From positions 1,054,001 to 1,118,000 of the forward strand of contig NC_013131.1 in the NCBI RefSeq assembly GCF_000024025.1: a DNA stretch of 64,000 nt. Direction: 5' to 3'. Origin of the DNA: Catenulispora acidiphila DSM 44928 (GTDB lineage: Bacteria > Actinomycetota > Actinomycetes > Streptomycetales > Catenulisporaceae). Made by a program: the position numbers and the translations under genes. The notes below the pieces were generated by a model that did not search any database, was not told the DNA's origin, and worked only from the letters and a program-made list of their open reading frames with translations. This document shows positions 25,105 through 35,130 of this stretch, piece after piece. How positions within the stretch are numbered: position 1 is the stretch's first letter; every line of letters starts with the position of its first letter.

Positions 25105-26379
25105 ATGAACACCACCTCCAGTACTCGCGGCAGCGGCAGCGGCAACGGCAACGTTCGCAGCATCCTGATCTCGGGCGCCGGCATCGCGGGCCCGTCGCTC
25201 GCCTACTGGCTGCACCGGCACGGCTTCGCCGCGACCGTGGTCGAGCGCTCGGCGTTCCTGCGGGACAGCGGCGGCGCGGTCGACTTCCGCGGCGAGCAGG
25301 TGAAGCTGCTCAAGGCGATGGGGATCTTCGACGCGGTCAAGGCTGCCGAGACCGGGATGGGCGACCAGGTCGTGATCGACCGCGCGGGGGAGCCGGTCAT
25401 GGCGTTCTCGTCCGCGTTCTTCAGCGGCGAGGTCGAGGTCGAGCGCGGTGACCTGGCGCGCATCCTGTTCGAGGCGACCCGCGAGTACACCGACTACGTC
25501 TTCGGCGACTGGATCGTCGGGCTCGACCAGCGTGCGGACGGCGTCGACGTGACGTTCGCCAGCGGCGCCGCCGCCACCTACGACCTGGTGGTCGGCGCGG
25601 ACGGCCTGCACTCCGGCGTCCGCCGCCTGGCCTTCGGTCCCGAGGAGCAGTACCGCACGGACCTCGGCTGGCTGATCGCCGGCTTCACCGCACCGAACGA
25701 CCTCGGCCTGGACCACGAGGGCCGCATCTACAACGTCCCCGGCTGCGGCGTGATGGCAGCCAGCGCCCGCGACCGGTCCCGACTCGGCGTCGGCTTCGTC
25801 TTCCATGCCCCCGGCCTGCTCTACGACCGCCACGACGTCGCCGCCCAAAAGGACCTCGTCGCCGCCACCTACGCCGACGCCGGCTGGGAGACCCCGAGCC
25901 TGCTGCAGGGCATGCGCGAGGCAGACGACCTCTACTTCGACACCCTCAGCCAGATCCACATGGACCGCTGGTCGACCGGCCGCGTCGTCCTCCTCGGCGA
26001 CGCCGCCTGGTGCGCCGGCCCCGGCGGCAGCGGCACCGGCATGGCGATGATGGGCGCCCACGTCCTAGCCGGCGAACTCGCCGCAGCCACCAACGACCAC
26101 CCCACCGCCTTCGCCGCCTACGAAAGAACCCTGCGCCCCGCAGCCAAGATCGGCCAGAAGCAAGGCAAGGGCTCCGGCGCCTTCCTCGCACCCATCAACG
26201 ACAAGAAGATCGCCACCCGCAACAAGGCCTACAAAATGCTGACCCGCAAACTCGTCGCCGGATTCTTCAACTGGCTGACCGCCCGCGCCGCAAACGCGGT
26301 GGAGTACAAGGAGTACCCGACGACGGCGGCGACGGCTCCGGCGCTGCCGACCACGCGAGACTCACGCATCGCCGCCTGA
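25105..26379 (+). CDS. FAD-dependent monooxygenase
   Basis: 424 aa. Group A flavoprotein hydroxylase: dinucleotide-binding motif GAGIAGPSLAYWL (24-36) with the ribose-binding Glu in VVERS (E48), a central DG-type motif LVVGADGLHSGVRR, and the second FAD motif GRVVLLGDAAWCAGPGGSGTGMA (about 298-320). Such enzymes hydroxylate aromatic or polyketide-like compounds using NAD(P)H, and some inactivate antibiotics; the substrate here is unknown. ATG has AGGGAG eight bases upstream. The N-terminal Ser/Gly/Asn stretch is encoded by short repeats. Transcribed from the inverted-repeat promoter; likely inducible. Confidence 0.85.
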   Translation: MNTTSSTRGSGSGNGNVRSILISGAGIAGPSLAYWLHRHGFAATVVERSAFLRDSGGAVDFRGEQVKLLKAMGIFDAVKAAETGMGDQVVIDRAGEPVMAFSSAFFSGEVEVERGDLARILFEATREYTDYVFGDWIVGLDQRADGVDVTFASGAAATYDLVVGADGLHSGVRRLAFGPEEQYRTDLGWLIAGFTAPNDLGLDHEGRIYNVPGCGVMAASARDRSRLGVGFVFHAPGLLYDRHDVAAQKDLVAATYADAGWETPSLLQGMREADDLYFDTLSQIHMDRWSTGRVVLLGDAAWCAGPGGSGTGMAMMGAHVLAGELAAATNDHPTAFAAYERTLRPAAKIGQKQGKGSGAFLAPINDKKIATRNKAYKMLTRKLVAGFFNWLTARAANAVEYKEYPTTAATAPALPTTRDSRIAA

Positions 26380-27200
26380 AGGTGCCGGAATCAGCACCAG
26401 AGGAAGAGACAGAAGCAGAGACAGAGGCCGAGCCATCGGCTGGCAGCACCAGCAACAGCGGTCCGGCAGCACCATCGCCATCGGCCTAACAGCGGCAGCG
26501 CCATCGGCCAGCGACAGCATCGCCATCGGATCGGTCGGCGGCAGCAGCACTATCGGTCTGGCAGCATCATCGGCATCGACCCGGCAGCGGCACACAGCTC
26601 GGCATCGGATCGGTCGGCAGCAGCAGCATCGGTCCAACAGCAGCAGCGCCATCGGCCAGCGGCAGCATCGCCACCGATCGGTCGGCGGCAGCAGCGCTAT
26701 CGGTCCGGCAGCATCATCGGCATCGAGCCGGCAGCAGCACACAGCTCGCCATCGGATCGGTCGGCGGCAGCATCGGTCCAACAGCACCATCGCCATCGGA
26801 TCGGTCGGCGGCAGCACCATCCCTCTGGCTGCATCATCGGCATCGACCCGCCAGCAGCACGCAGCTCGGCATCGGATCGGTTGGCAGCAACAGCACCGGC
26901 GTCGGTCCGGCAGCAGCAACAGCGGTCCGGCAGCACCATCGGCATCGGCCCAACAGCAGCAACAACATCTCGCCATCGGATCGGTCGGCAGGGGAGTACC
27001 CCAGCCGGCCGATCTTCGCGTCGCCGCCCCGCCGGCCAGCCGACCAATCCGGCATATCCCACCGGGCGTGTCGCCCCCGAGCTGCCGCCGAGCCGCTCCC
27101 GATCTTCCCCTCGCGCCGCCGTGACTTCCGCCACCGATTGTCGACTGTGCTCGGCCGGTTCCTGTCGGTGACCAGCGGTGCGGCGCTCGCGGCCGGCCGG
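26380..27200. repeat. Gene-free region with imperfect CATCGGATCGGTCGGC repeats
   Basis: About 800 bp downstream of the monooxygenase gene hold no convincing gene. From about 26500 to 26995 the motif CATCGGATCGGTCGGC, with one or two changes, recurs seven times (near 26525, 26603, 26668, 26752, 26793, 26870, 26973) at irregular spacing, embedded in CAGCA- and CATCGG-rich linkers including larger blocks such as CATCATCGGCATCGA and GGCAGCAGCACACAGCTCG. The composition is low-complexity in all frames. A long open frame on the minus strand here is very Cys-rich and is judged a by-product of the repeats. Confidence 0.75.
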
Positions 27201-27673
27201 CTGTCATGTGCTCCATATCACATCTCAAAATGCTTTCCGGGTATGCCCGCGGCTCGATTTCCCAAAACCCCCAGGCCTGGGCCATACTGTTGAGGTTGCT
27301 CGACCGTCCGCGCCCCTTTGCGGGCTGCGCGGGAGCTCCTGGCCGTCTTGGTCGGGGCTTCGTTGCTGGTAGGGCACGTTCTCGCGGAATCCGGATTCTG
27401 CAGGCGAGGCGATGAGTCGCGCCTATGGGATCGCCACGCTCCGCCGGGCGACACGCCCGACCGCGTGGACCGGATGAAGCGGGACGAGCGGGACAGACTT
27501 CGCGGGACACACTGGTTGTGGAACGCGGCAAACCCGGTGGTCAGGTGGGTCCACAACCGCGACGGTCGCCGGGTGCGTTGATGCGAGCAGTCCCCGGCAC
27601 CGTTCGGGGCCGGCCGACGCAGACGCCGGACATCAGGTCCAAGAAAGAACGAAGGATAAGGAACCAAGCAGCC
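27201..27673 (+). promoter_or_regulatory. rpsJ upstream region, candidate promoter and leader hairpin
   Basis: CATACT (27283-27288) preceded 18 bp upstream by TTCCCA (27259-27264) is the best promoter candidate for the S10 operon, giving a leader of nearly 400 nt. In the leader GGTTGTGGA (27514-27522) and TCCACAACC (27550-27558) form a perfect 9-bp stem with a 27-nt loop. No open frame in the stretch looks genuine. S10 operons are autoregulated by L4 in enterobacteria; whether this hairpin does the same is unknown. Confidence 0.45.
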
Positions 27674-27982
27674 ATGGCGGGACAGAAGATCCGCATCAGG
27701 CTCAAGGCCTACGACCACGAGGTGATCGACTCCTCGGCGAAGAAGATCGTCGAGACCGTGATCCGTACTGGCGCGCAGGTCGCCGGCCCGGTGCCGCTGC
27801 CGACTGAGAAGAACGTGTACTGCGTCATCCGCTCGCCGCACAAGTACAAGGACTCGCGCGAGCACTTCGAGATGCGCACGCACAAGCGACTCATCGACAT
27901 CCTCGACCCGACCCCGAAGACGGTTGACTCGCTGATGCGTCTCGACCTGCCGGCGGGCGTCGACATCGAGATCAAGCTCTAG
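27674..27982 (+). CDS. rpsJ: 30S ribosomal protein S10
   Basis: 102 aa from ATG at 27674 ([19 protein letters not shown]), the universal start; the open frame extends upstream without conservation. S10 sits in the 30S head and also pairs with NusB and NusG in antitermination. Contains the loop [23 protein letters not shown] (about 55-77). First gene of a tightly packed ribosomal operon running to rplO; rplC follows after 11 bp. Confidence 0.97.
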   Translation: MAGQKIRIRLKAYDHEVIDSSAKKIVETVIRTGAQVAGPVPLPTEKNVYCVIRSPHKYKDSREHFEMRTHKRLIDILDPTPKTVDSLMRLDLPAGVDIEIKL

Positions 27983-27993
27983 GCGGCCGGCAC

Positions 27994-28641
27994 ATGGGAA
28001 AGCAGATTAAGGGCGTCCTGGGCGAGAAGCTCGGCATGACCCAGGTCTGGGACGAGAACAACCGGGTCGTCCCGGTGACCGTCGTCAAGGCCGGGCCGTG
28101 CGTGGTGACGCAGATCCGCAAGCAGGAGATCGACGGCTACGAGGCCGTGCAGATCGCCTACGGCGCCGTGAAGCCGACCAAGGTGACCAAGCCCGAGGCG
28201 GGCCACTTCGCGAAGGCCGGCGTCACGCCGCGCCGCTACACCGTGGAGATCCGCACCACCGACGCCGCCGAGTACTCGCTCGGCCAGGAGATCACCGCCG
28301 AGACCTTCACACAGGGTCAGATCGTCGACGTCTCCGGCACCTCCAAGGGCCACGGCTTCGCCGGTGTCATGAAGCGCCACAACTTCAAGGGCCTCGGCGC
28401 GGGCCACGGCGTGCAGCGCAAGCACCGCTCGCCCGGTTCCATCGGCGCCTGCGCGACCCCCGGTCGCGTCTTCAAGGGCGTGCGCATGGCCGGCCGCATG
28501 GGCTCGGCGCGCGTGACCGTCCAGAACCTCACCGTCCAGGCCGTGGACGCCGAGAAGGGCCTGATCCTGGTCAAGGGCGCCATCCCCGGCCCCAACGGCG
28601 GGCTGGTCCTGGTCAAGACCTCGGTCAAGAAGGGAGCCTGA
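27994..28641 (+). CDS. rplC: 50S ribosomal protein L3
   Basis: 215 aa, normal. L3 reaches the peptidyl-transferase centre through the loop around [23 protein letters not shown] (about 129-151), with the Gln that is methylated in some bacteria. N-terminal [13 protein letters not shown] and [12 protein letters not shown] are family hallmarks. No strong Shine-Dalgarno sequence beyond the rpsJ stop, consistent with coupling. rplD starts two bases after its stop. Confidence 0.97.
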   Translation: MGKQIKGVLGEKLGMTQVWDENNRVVPVTVVKAGPCVVTQIRKQEIDGYEAVQIAYGAVKPTKVTKPEAGHFAKAGVTPRRYTVEIRTTDAAEYSLGQEITAETFTQGQIVDVSGTSKGHGFAGVMKRHNFKGLGAGHGVQRKHRSPGSIGACATPGRVFKGVRMAGRMGSARVTVQNLTVQAVDAEKGLILVKGAIPGPNGGLVLVKTSVKKGA

Positions 28642-28643
28642 CC

Positions 28644-29297
28644 ATGACGCAGGTTGTCTCCGTCGACCTCCCCGGCGAGATCTTCGACGTCCAGACCAAC
28701 ATCCCGCTGATCCACCAGGTCGTGGTGGCCCAGCTGGCGGCGGCCCGTCAGGGCACGCACAAGACCAAGACCCGGGGCGAGGTGTCCGGCGGTGGCAAGA
28801 AGCCCTACCGCCAGAAGGGCACCGGCCGCGCCCGCCAGGGTTCGACCCGCGCTCCGCAGTTCGCCGGCGGCGGCGTCGTGCACGGCCCCGTGCCGCGCGA
28901 CTACGCCCAGCGCACCCCGAAGAAGATGAAGGCCGCCGCCCTGCGCGGTGCCCTGTCGGACCGGGCGCGTGACGGCCGCGTGATCGTGGTGGACGCCCTG
29001 GTCGAGGGTGCGACCCCGAACACGAAGTCCGCGGTGGCTCTGCTCAAGGGTGTGACCGAGCACAAGAACGTGCTGGTCGTCCTGCAGCGCACCGACGAGG
29101 TCTCCTACAAGAGCCTCCGCAACGTCCCGACCGTGCACCTGATCGACGTCGGCCAGCTGAACACCTACGACGTGCTCGTCAACGACGCCGTCGTGTTCAC
29201 GCAGGGCGCGTACGACCAGTTCGTGGCCGGTCCCGCTAAGGGGAAGTCGGCCACCGCGGTGGCGTCCTCCCTCGAGGTTGAGGGGAGCGACGCGTGA
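28644..29297 (+). CDS. rplD: 50S ribosomal protein L4
   Basis: 217 aa from ATG at 28644. L4 lines the peptide exit tunnel; the extended loop with [21 protein letters not shown] (about 50-70) is the region where macrolide-resistance changes occur, and looks wild type. The C-terminal globular domain contains [15 protein letters not shown]. Ends with GTGA overlap into rplW. In other bacteria L4 is the operon repressor. Confidence 0.97.
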   Translation: MTQVVSVDLPGEIFDVQTNIPLIHQVVVAQLAAARQGTHKTKTRGEVSGGGKKPYRQKGTGRARQGSTRAPQFAGGGVVHGPVPRDYAQRTPKKMKAAALRGALSDRARDGRVIVVDALVEGATPNTKSAVALLKGVTEHKNVLVVLQRTDEVSYKSLRNVPTVHLIDVGQLNTYDVLVNDAVVFTQGAYDQFVAGPAKGKSATAVASSLEVEGSDA

Positions 29298-29628
29298 GCA
29301 GCAAGTTCGCCGACCGCTCGGTCCTGGCCCGCGACATCATCATCAAGCCGGTGGTGTCGGAGAAGAGCTACGCCCTTCTGGACCAGAACACGTACACGTT
29401 CATCGTCCACCCGGACACGAACAAGATCCAGATCCGCGAGGCCGTCGAGGAGATCTTCGACGTCAAGGTCCTGTCGGTGAACACGATCAACCGCCAGGGC
29501 AAGCGCAAGCGCACGCGGTTCGGCGTGGGCAAGCGCAAGGACACCAAGCGCGCGATCGTGACCGTGGACCCGAACCCCGGTGACGGCAAGAAGGGCCGCA
29601 TCGAGCTGTTTGGAGGGCCGGTTTCCTA

Positions 29629-29629
<1 letters not shown>
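29294..29629 (+). CDS. rplW: 50S ribosomal protein L23
   Basis: 111 aa. L23 lies at the tunnel exit and docks trigger factor and SRP. The segment [31 protein letters not shown] (about 14-44) is typical, followed by the basic loop [27 protein letters not shown] start overlaps the rplD stop by four bases; its own stop overlaps the rplB start (TAATG). Confidence 0.96.
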
Positions 29630-30465
<836 letters not shown>

Positions 30466-30477
30466 GAGGAGGTTTAG

Positions 30478-30759
30478 ATGCCGCGCAGTCTCAAGAAGGG
30501 TCCCTTCGTCGACGGCCACCTGATCAAGAAGGTGGACGCCCAGAACGCGAAGAACACCAAGACCGTCATCAAGACCTGGTCCCGGCGCTCGATGATCGTG
30601 CCGGACATGCTGGGTCACACCATCGCCGTGCACGACGGCCGCAAGCACGTCCCGGTGTTCATCACCGAGGCGATGGTCGGCCACAAGCTCGGCGAGTTCT
30701 CCCCGACCCGTACGTTCAAGGGTCACGTGAAGGACGATCGGAGGTCGCGGCGTGGTTAA
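30478..30759 (+). CDS. rpsS: 30S ribosomal protein S19
   Basis: 93 aa. S19 in the 30S head contacts S13 and the A-site tRNA. Hallmarks: [19 protein letters not shown] at the start, [42 protein letters not shown] in the middle. ATG follows TAGGAGGAGG. A 65-bp gap before rplV is one of only a few larger gaps in the operon. Confidence 0.97.
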   Translation: MPRSLKKGPFVDGHLIKKVDAQNAKNTKTVIKTWSRRSMIVPDMLGHTIAVHDGRKHVPVFITEAMVGHKLGEFSPTRTFKGHVKDDRRSRRG

Positions 30760-30824
30760 GAAGCACAGCGCTGAGAACAAGGCCGCCTGTGACGTCACCC
30801 ACGTCGTAGCTGGAGGTGACTTCC

Positions 30825-31217
30825 GTGGCTGAGAACAAGGCCAAGGACCTCGCGGGCAATGAGGCTATTGCCCAGGCGAAGAACATCCGCATGACCGCCA
30901 TGAAGGTGCGCCGGGTCGTGGACATGGTCCGCGGCCAGGACGTCGAGCAGGCGCTCGACACCCTGCGCTTCGCGCCGTACGCCGCCGCAGAGCCGGTCTT
31001 CAAGTGCGTCGCGTCGGCTGCGGCCAACGCGCGCAACAACAAGCAGCTCCGCGGCTCGCTGGTCATCAGCGAGGCCTATGTGGACGAGGGTCCGACCCTG
31101 AAGCGGTTCCGGCCGCGTGCTCAGGGCCGTGCCTACCGCATCCGCAAGCGGACTTCGCACATCACGATCGTGGTCCAGGAGACCGCGGGCGTCGCGCAGA
31201 AGGGCAGGACCCGATAG
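30825..31217 (+). CDS. rplV: 50S ribosomal protein L22
   Basis: 130 aa from the GTG at 30825, which has TGGAGGTGA five bases upstream; an in-frame GTG nine bases earlier lies inside that site and is rejected. L22 lines the exit tunnel beside L4. Pattern: [25 protein letters not shown], then [14 protein letters not shown] and the beta hairpin [23 protein letters not shown]. The stop overlaps the rpsC GTG by one base. Confidence 0.95.
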   Translation: MAENKAKDLAGNEAIAQAKNIRMTAMKVRRVVDMVRGQDVEQALDTLRFAPYAAAEPVFKCVASAAANARNNKQLRGSLVISEAYVDEGPTLKRFRPRAQGRAYRIRKRTSHITIVVQETAGVAQKGRTR

Positions 31218-32095
31218 TGGGCCAGAAGGTTAACCCGCATGGGTTCCGCCTCGGCATCACCACGGACTTCAAGTCCCGGTGGTACGCCGACAAGCTGTAC
31301 AAGGACTACGTCAAGGAAGACGTCGCGATCCGTCGCCTCATGACCGAGGGCATGGACCGCGCGGGCATCAGCAAGGTGGAGATCGAGCGCACGCGCGACC
31401 GCGTCCGCGTCGACATCCACACCGCTCGCCCGGGCATCGTCATCGGCCGCCGCGGCGCCGAGGCCGACCGCATCCGCGGCAAGCTCGAGAAGCTGACCGC
31501 CAAGCAGGTCCAGCTGAACATCCTCGAGGTGCGCAACCCCGAGAGCGACGCTCAGCTGGTCGCGCAGGGCATCGCCGAGCAGCTGGCGCAGCGTGTGGCC
31601 TTCCGCCGCGCGATGCGCAAGGCGATCCAGTCCTCCATGAAGGCCGGCGTCAAGGGCATCAAGGTCCAGGTCTCCGGTCGTCTGGGCGGCGCTGAGATGA
31701 GCCGCTCGGAGCAGTACCGCGAGGGCCGCGTGCCCCTGCACACGCTGCGCGCGAACATCGACTACGGCTTCTACGAGGCCAAGACCACCTTCGGCCGCAT
31801 CGGCGTGAAGGTCTGGATCTACAAGGGCGATGTCACCTCGCTGTCGGCTCAGCGCGCGCTGAACGCCGCCGAGGCCCGTGCCGGACGTCCGGCCCGCGAC
31901 GGCGACCGCCGTGGCGGCGGCCGTGACGGCGGCGGCCGTCCCCCGCGCCGCGACGGCGGCGGTGGCCGCGGTCCGCGTCGCGACGGCGGCGGCGGCCAGC
32001 AGTCCCAGGCTCCGGCTCAGGCTCCGGCCGCCACCGAGGCGCCGGCTCCGGCCAGTGCCGAGACTGTGTCTGATTCAAAGTCTAAGGAGGCGTGA
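31217..32095 (+). CDS. rpsC: 30S ribosomal protein S3
   Basis: 292 aa from the GTG at 31217. The N-terminal KH domain ([22 protein letters not shown], about 72-93) and C-terminal domain ([27 protein letters not shown]) are normal up to about residue 218. The last 70 residues are an unusual low-complexity tail, first RDGG/RGGG repeats, then Pro/Ala-rich; Streptomyces S3 also has a tail but the repeat here is more regular. S3 forms part of the mRNA entry channel helicase. Stop overlaps the rplP start. Confidence 0.95.
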   Translation: MGQKVNPHGFRLGITTDFKSRWYADKLYKDYVKEDVAIRRLMTEGMDRAGISKVEIERTRDRVRVDIHTARPGIVIGRRGAEADRIRGKLEKLTAKQVQLNILEVRNPESDAQLVAQGIAEQLAQRVAFRRAMRKAIQSSMKAGVKGIKVQVSGRLGGAEMSRSEQYREGRVPLHTLRANIDYGFYEAKTTFGRIGVKVWIYKGDVTSLSAQRALNAAEARAGRPARDGDRRGGGRDGGGRPPRRDGGGGRGPRRDGGGGQQSQAPAQAPAATEAPAPASAETVSDSKSKEA

Positions 32096-32514
32096 TGCTG
32101 ATCCCTCGGCGGGTCAAGCACCGCAAGCAGCACCACCCCGGTCGCTCCGGCGCCTCCAAGGGCGGCAACAACCTGGCGTTCGGCGAGTACGGCATCCAGG
32201 CGCTGACCCCGGCGTACGTGACCAACCGGCAGATCGAGTCCGCGCGTATCGCCATCAACCGGCACATCCGCCGCGGTGGCAAGGTGTGGATCAACATCTA
32301 CCCCGACCGTCCGCTGACCAAGAAGCCCGCCGAGACCCGCATGGGTTCCGGCAAGGGCTCGCCCGAGTGGTGGGTCGCGAACGTCAAGCCCGGCCGGGTG
32401 CTCTTCGAGCTCTCGTACCCGAACGAGGAGCGCGCACGCGAGGCCCTGCTTCGCGCCACGCACAAGCTCCCGCTCAAGTGCCGGATCATCAAGCGTGAGG
32501 CAGGTGACATCTGA
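32095..32514 (+). CDS. rplP: 50S ribosomal protein L16
   Basis: 139 aa from ATG at 32095 ([15 protein letters not shown]), behind a perfect AAGGAGG. L16 contacts A- and P-site tRNA on the 50S. Includes [49 protein letters not shown] one codon earlier is discounted because the conserved start is MLIPRR. Stop overlaps rpmC. Confidence 0.97.
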   Translation: MLIPRRVKHRKQHHPGRSGASKGGNNLAFGEYGIQALTPAYVTNRQIESARIAINRHIRRGGKVWINIYPDRPLTKKPAETRMGSGKGSPEWWVANVKPGRVLFELSYPNEERAREALLRATHKLPLKCRIIKREAGDI

Positions 32515-32738
32515 TGGCGACCGGGACCACCGCGCGCGAACTGCGCGAGCTCGGCGACGCCGAACTGCTGGAGAAGCTCCGTGAGAGCAAGGAGGAGCTG
32601 TTCAACCTCCGCTTCCAGCAGGCCACCGGCCAGCTTGAGAACCACGGCCGCATGCGCGCCGTCAAGAAGGACATCGCTCGCATCTACACCCTGATGACAG
32701 AGCGTGAGCTCGGCATCGGACATTCGGAGGCGAAGTGA
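32514..32738 (+). CDS. rpmC: 50S ribosomal protein L29
   Basis: 74 aa, two-helix protein at the tunnel exit next to L23. [34 protein letters not shown] is the family core; the last ten residues are a variable extension. ATG overlaps the rplP stop (TGATG), and its own end overlaps rpsQ by four bases. Confidence 0.96.
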   Translation: MATGTTARELRELGDAELLEKLRESKEELFNLRFQQATGQLENHGRMRAVKKDIARIYTLMTERELGIGHSEAK

Positions 32739-33016
32739 GCGAGCAGACGGTGGAGAACACCGAGGAGCGTGGCGCGCGCAAGGTGCGCGAGGGGTACGTC
32801 GTCAGCGACAAGATGGAGAAGACCATCGTCGTCGAGGTCGAGGACCGCAAGAAGCACCCGAAGTACCGCAAGGTCGTGCGGCGCACCACCAAGCTGAAGG
32901 CCCACGACGAGCAGAACACCGCCGGTGTCGGCGACCGTGTCCTGCTCATGGAGACCCGGCCGACCTCGGCGACCAAGCGCTGGCGCCTGGTCGAGGTTCT
33001 CGAGAAGGCCAAGTAA
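32735..33016 (+). CDS. rpsQ: 30S ribosomal protein S17
   Basis: 93 aa. Early-assembling primary 16S rRNA binder. Core: [42 protein letters not shown] (about 16-57) and [28 protein letters not shown] at the end. The N-terminal 15 residues are a variable extension. GTG overlaps rpmC (GTGA). A 94-bp structured gap follows before rplN. Confidence 0.97.
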   Translation: MSEQTVENTEERGARKVREGYVVSDKMEKTIVVEVEDRKKHPKYRKVVRRTTKLKAHDEQNTAGVGDRVLLMETRPTSATKRWRLVEVLEKAK

Positions 33017-33036
33017 CCAGTCCGTTCGGCCAGGCA

Positions 33037-33082
33037 CAGGGACGGCTGCCGGCAGTGTGCGAACACCGGCGGCAGCCCCCTG
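33037..33082 (+). promoter_or_regulatory. Hairpin in the rpsQ-rplN gap
   Basis: CAGGG-(AC)-GGCTGCC (33037-33050) pairs with GGCAGCC-CCCTG (33071-33082), 12 bp with a two-base bulge, around a 20-nt loop. No U-run follows and rplN starts 28 bp later, so it is more likely a leader or processing structure than a terminator. Confidence 0.45.
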
Positions 33083-33110
33083 TGAACCGGCACGACGAAG
33101 GAGATAGATA

Positions 33111-33479
33111 GTGATCCAGCAGGAGTCGCGGCTCCGGGTCGCCGACAACACCGGAGCGAAGGAAATCCTTTGCATCCGCGTGCTCGGTGGCTCCAGCCGC
33201 CGCTACGCCGGAATCGGCGACGTCATCGTCGCCACCGTGAAGGACGCCCTGCCCGGCGCGGGCGTCAAGAAGGGCGACGTCGTCAAGGCCGTCATCGTGC
33301 GCACCGTCAAGGAGCGCCGGCGTCCCGACGGCTCGTACATCCGCTTCGACGAGAACGCGGCCGTCCTGATCAAGGACGGCGGGGACCCCCGCGGGACCCG
33401 CATCTTCGGCCCGGTGGGCCGCGAGCTCCGCGAGAAGCGCTACATGCGCATCGTCTCGCTGGCTCCGGAGGTGCTGTGA
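33111..33479 (+). CDS. rplN: 50S ribosomal protein L14
   Basis: 122 aa, standard. Lies at the 30S interface next to L19. Begins [28 protein letters not shown], with [29 protein letters not shown] and [14 protein letters not shown] start behind AAGGAGAT. Three bases separate its stop from rplX. Confidence 0.97.
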   Translation: MIQQESRLRVADNTGAKEILCIRVLGGSSRRYAGIGDVIVATVKDALPGAGVKKGDVVKAVIVRTVKERRRPDGSYIRFDENAAVLIKDGGDPRGTRIFGPVGRELREKRYMRIVSLAPEVL

Positions 33480-33481
33480 CC

Positions 33482-33850
33482 ATGACGGGTCTGAACATCA
33501 AGAAGGGTGACCTGGTCCAGGTCATCACCGGCAAGGACAAGGGTCTTCAGGGCAAGGTCATCCAGGCCTTCCCGGACACCGAGAAGGTCCTGGTCGAGGG
33601 CGTCAACCGGGTCAAGAAGCACACCAAGGTCGGCCAGTCCGTCCGCGGGAGCAAGACCGGCGGCATCATCACCATCGAGGCCCCGATCCACGTCTCCAAC
33701 GTGATGCTGGTCGTCGAGCACGAGGGCGTCAAGGTCGTCACGCGTGTCGGCTACCGCCGCGTGGAGGAGGAGCGCACGCTCGCCGACGGTTCCACCAAGA
33801 CCGTCACGCGCAGCGTCCGTTACGCCAAGCGCACCGGTAAGGACATCTGA
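33482..33850 (+). CDS. rplX: 50S ribosomal protein L24
   Basis: 122 aa from ATG at 33482. Assembly initiator protein with an N-terminal KOW motif ([25 protein letters not shown]). The middle ([23 protein letters not shown]) is typical; the C-terminal 25 residues are a lineage extension with [24 protein letters not shown]. rplE starts two bases after the stop. Confidence 0.96.
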   Translation: MTGLNIKKGDLVQVITGKDKGLQGKVIQAFPDTEKVLVEGVNRVKKHTKVGQSVRGSKTGGIITIEAPIHVSNVMLVVEHEGVKVVTRVGYRRVEEERTLADGSTKTVTRSVRYAKRTGKDI

Positions 33851-33851
33851 C

Positions 33852-34424
33852 ATGACCGTGACTGAGACTGAGACCTCGGTGCAGCCGCGTATGAAGCTGC
33901 GCTACCGCTCGGAGATCGCCCCGGCGCTCAAGGAGCAGTTCGGCTTCCCGAACGTCATGCTGATCCCCGGTCTGACCAAGATCGTCGTCAACATGGGTGT
34001 GGGCGACGCCGCCCGCGACTCCAAGCTGATGGACGGCGCCGTCCGCGACCTCGCGGCGATCACCGGCCAGAAGCCGACCGTGACCCGGGCCCGCAAGTCC
34101 ATCGCGCAGTTCAAGCTGCGCGAGGGCCAGCCCATCGGCGCGCACGTGACGCTGCGCGGCGACCGGATGTGGGAGTTCTGCGACCGGCTGGTGTCGATCG
34201 CGCTTCCCCGTATCCGCGACTTCCGTGGCCTGTCGCCCAAGCAGTTCGACGGCCGGGGCAACTACACGTTCGGTCTGAACGAGCAGTCGATGTTCCACGA
34301 GATCGACCAGGACAAGATCGACCGAGTGCGCGGCATGGACATCACCGTCGTGACCACCGCCCGCAACGACGACGAGGGTCGCGCCCTGCTGCGCCTCCTC
34401 GGTTTCCCGTTCAAGGAGGCGTGA
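33852..34424 (+). CDS. rplE: 50S ribosomal protein L5
   Basis: 190 aa from ATG at 33852. Binds 5S rRNA in the central protuberance and contacts P-site tRNA. Features: [15 protein letters not shown] (about 39-53), [23 protein letters not shown] (about 74-96), and [11 protein letters not shown] near 150. The first 14 residues are a Thr/Glu-rich lineage-specific extension. Followed after four bases by rpsZ. Confidence 0.97.
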   Translation: MTVTETETSVQPRMKLRYRSEIAPALKEQFGFPNVMLIPGLTKIVVNMGVGDAARDSKLMDGAVRDLAAITGQKPTVTRARKSIAQFKLREGQPIGAHVTLRGDRMWEFCDRLVSIALPRIRDFRGLSPKQFDGRGNYTFGLNEQSMFHEIDQDKIDRVRGMDITVVTTARNDDEGRALLRLLGFPFKEA

Positions 34425-34428
34425 TCAC

Positions 34429-34614
34429 ATGGCGAAGAAGGCCCTGATCAACAAGGCTCTCGCGAAGCCGAAGTTCAAGGTGCGCGGCTACACCCGCTGC
34501 TCCAAGTGCGGTCGCCCGCACTCGGTCTACCGCAAGTTCGGCCTGTGCCGGGTTTGCCTGCGCGAGATGGCGCACGCCGGCGAGCTGCCGGGCGTGACCA
34601 AGAGCTCCTGGTAA
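34429..34614 (+). CDS. rpsZ: 30S ribosomal protein S14, zinc-binding type Z
   Basis: 61 aa. Two CxxC pairs (C24xxC27 and C40xxC43: RCSKCGRPH and LCRVCLRE) make the zinc ribbon of the short S14 form. Actinomycetes usually carry a second, zinc-free S14 elsewhere under Zur control; it is not in this window. A structured 97-bp gap follows before rpsH. Confidence 0.97.
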   Translation: MAKKALINKALAKPKFKVRGYTRCSKCGRPHSVYRKFGLCRVCLREMAHAGELPGVTKSSW

Positions 34615-34632
34615 CTACTACACGCCGCAGGT

Positions 34633-34680
34633 CCCCGCGTATGTGCGCTCTAGATCGGACAGAGCGTGAGCAGCGCGGGG
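34633..34680 (+). promoter_or_regulatory. Two-part hairpin in the rpsZ-rpsH gap
   Basis: CCCCGCG (34633-34639) pairs with CGCGGGG (34674-34680) and, inside, CGCTCT (34646-34651) with AGAGCG (34661-34666), separated by internal loops. S8 in other bacteria represses the spc operon by binding an rRNA-like mRNA structure; this helix-loop-helix just before rpsH is a candidate, by position only. Confidence 0.45.
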
Positions 34681-34711
34681 ATACCACGGCGAGGAAGGCC
34701 TACGGCCAACC

Positions 34712-35110
34712 ATGACCATGACCGACCCGATCGCGGACATGCTCACCCGTCTGCGGAACGCCAACTCGGCGTACCACGACCAGGTGACCATGCCGTCGAG
34801 CAAGATCAAGACGCACATCTGCGAGATCCTCAAGCAGGAGGGCTACATCGCCTCCTGGAAGGTCGAGGACGCGGAGGTGGGCAAGTCCCTCACCATCGAG
34901 CTGAAGTTCGGCCCGAACCGTGAGCGCTCCATCGCGGGCATCAAGCGCATCTCGAAGCCGGGTCTGCGCGTGTACGCCAAGAGCACCGGCTTGCCGAAGG
35001 TCCTCGGCGGCCTCGGTGTCGCCATCATCTCGACTTCGACCGGTCTGCTGACCGACCGCCAGGCCGCCCGCAAGGGCGTCGGCGGCGAAGTCCTCGCCTA
35101 CGTCTGGTAA
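34712..35110 (+). CDS. rpsH: 30S ribosomal protein S8
   Basis: 132 aa. Central 16S rRNA-binding protein. [18 protein letters not shown] is the conserved start; the second ATG two codons on is an alternative. C-terminal domain has [35 protein letters not shown] lies upstream of the start. Twenty bases separate it from rplF. Confidence 0.97.
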   Translation: MTMTDPIADMLTRLRNANSAYHDQVTMPSSKIKTHICEILKQEGYIASWKVEDAEVGKSLTIELKFGPNRERSIAGIKRISKPGLRVYAKSTGLPKVLGGLGVAIISTSTGLLTDRQAARKGVGGEVLAYVW

Positions 35111-35130
35111 GGGAAGGAGGAGAAGCACTT

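Noticed and set aside
26500-26995. Possible CRISPR array
   Set aside because: The motif is only about 16 bp, imperfect, with spacing from about 40 to 105 bp and low-complexity spacers. No cas genes are present.
26362-27531. 389-codon minus-strand open frame, very rich in Cys and repeats
   Set aside because: It overlaps the 3-prime end of the monooxygenase gene, coincides with the imperfect DNA repeats, and has no recognisable domain. Its composition follows the repeats (CAGCAG read on the other strand), so it is treated as chance.
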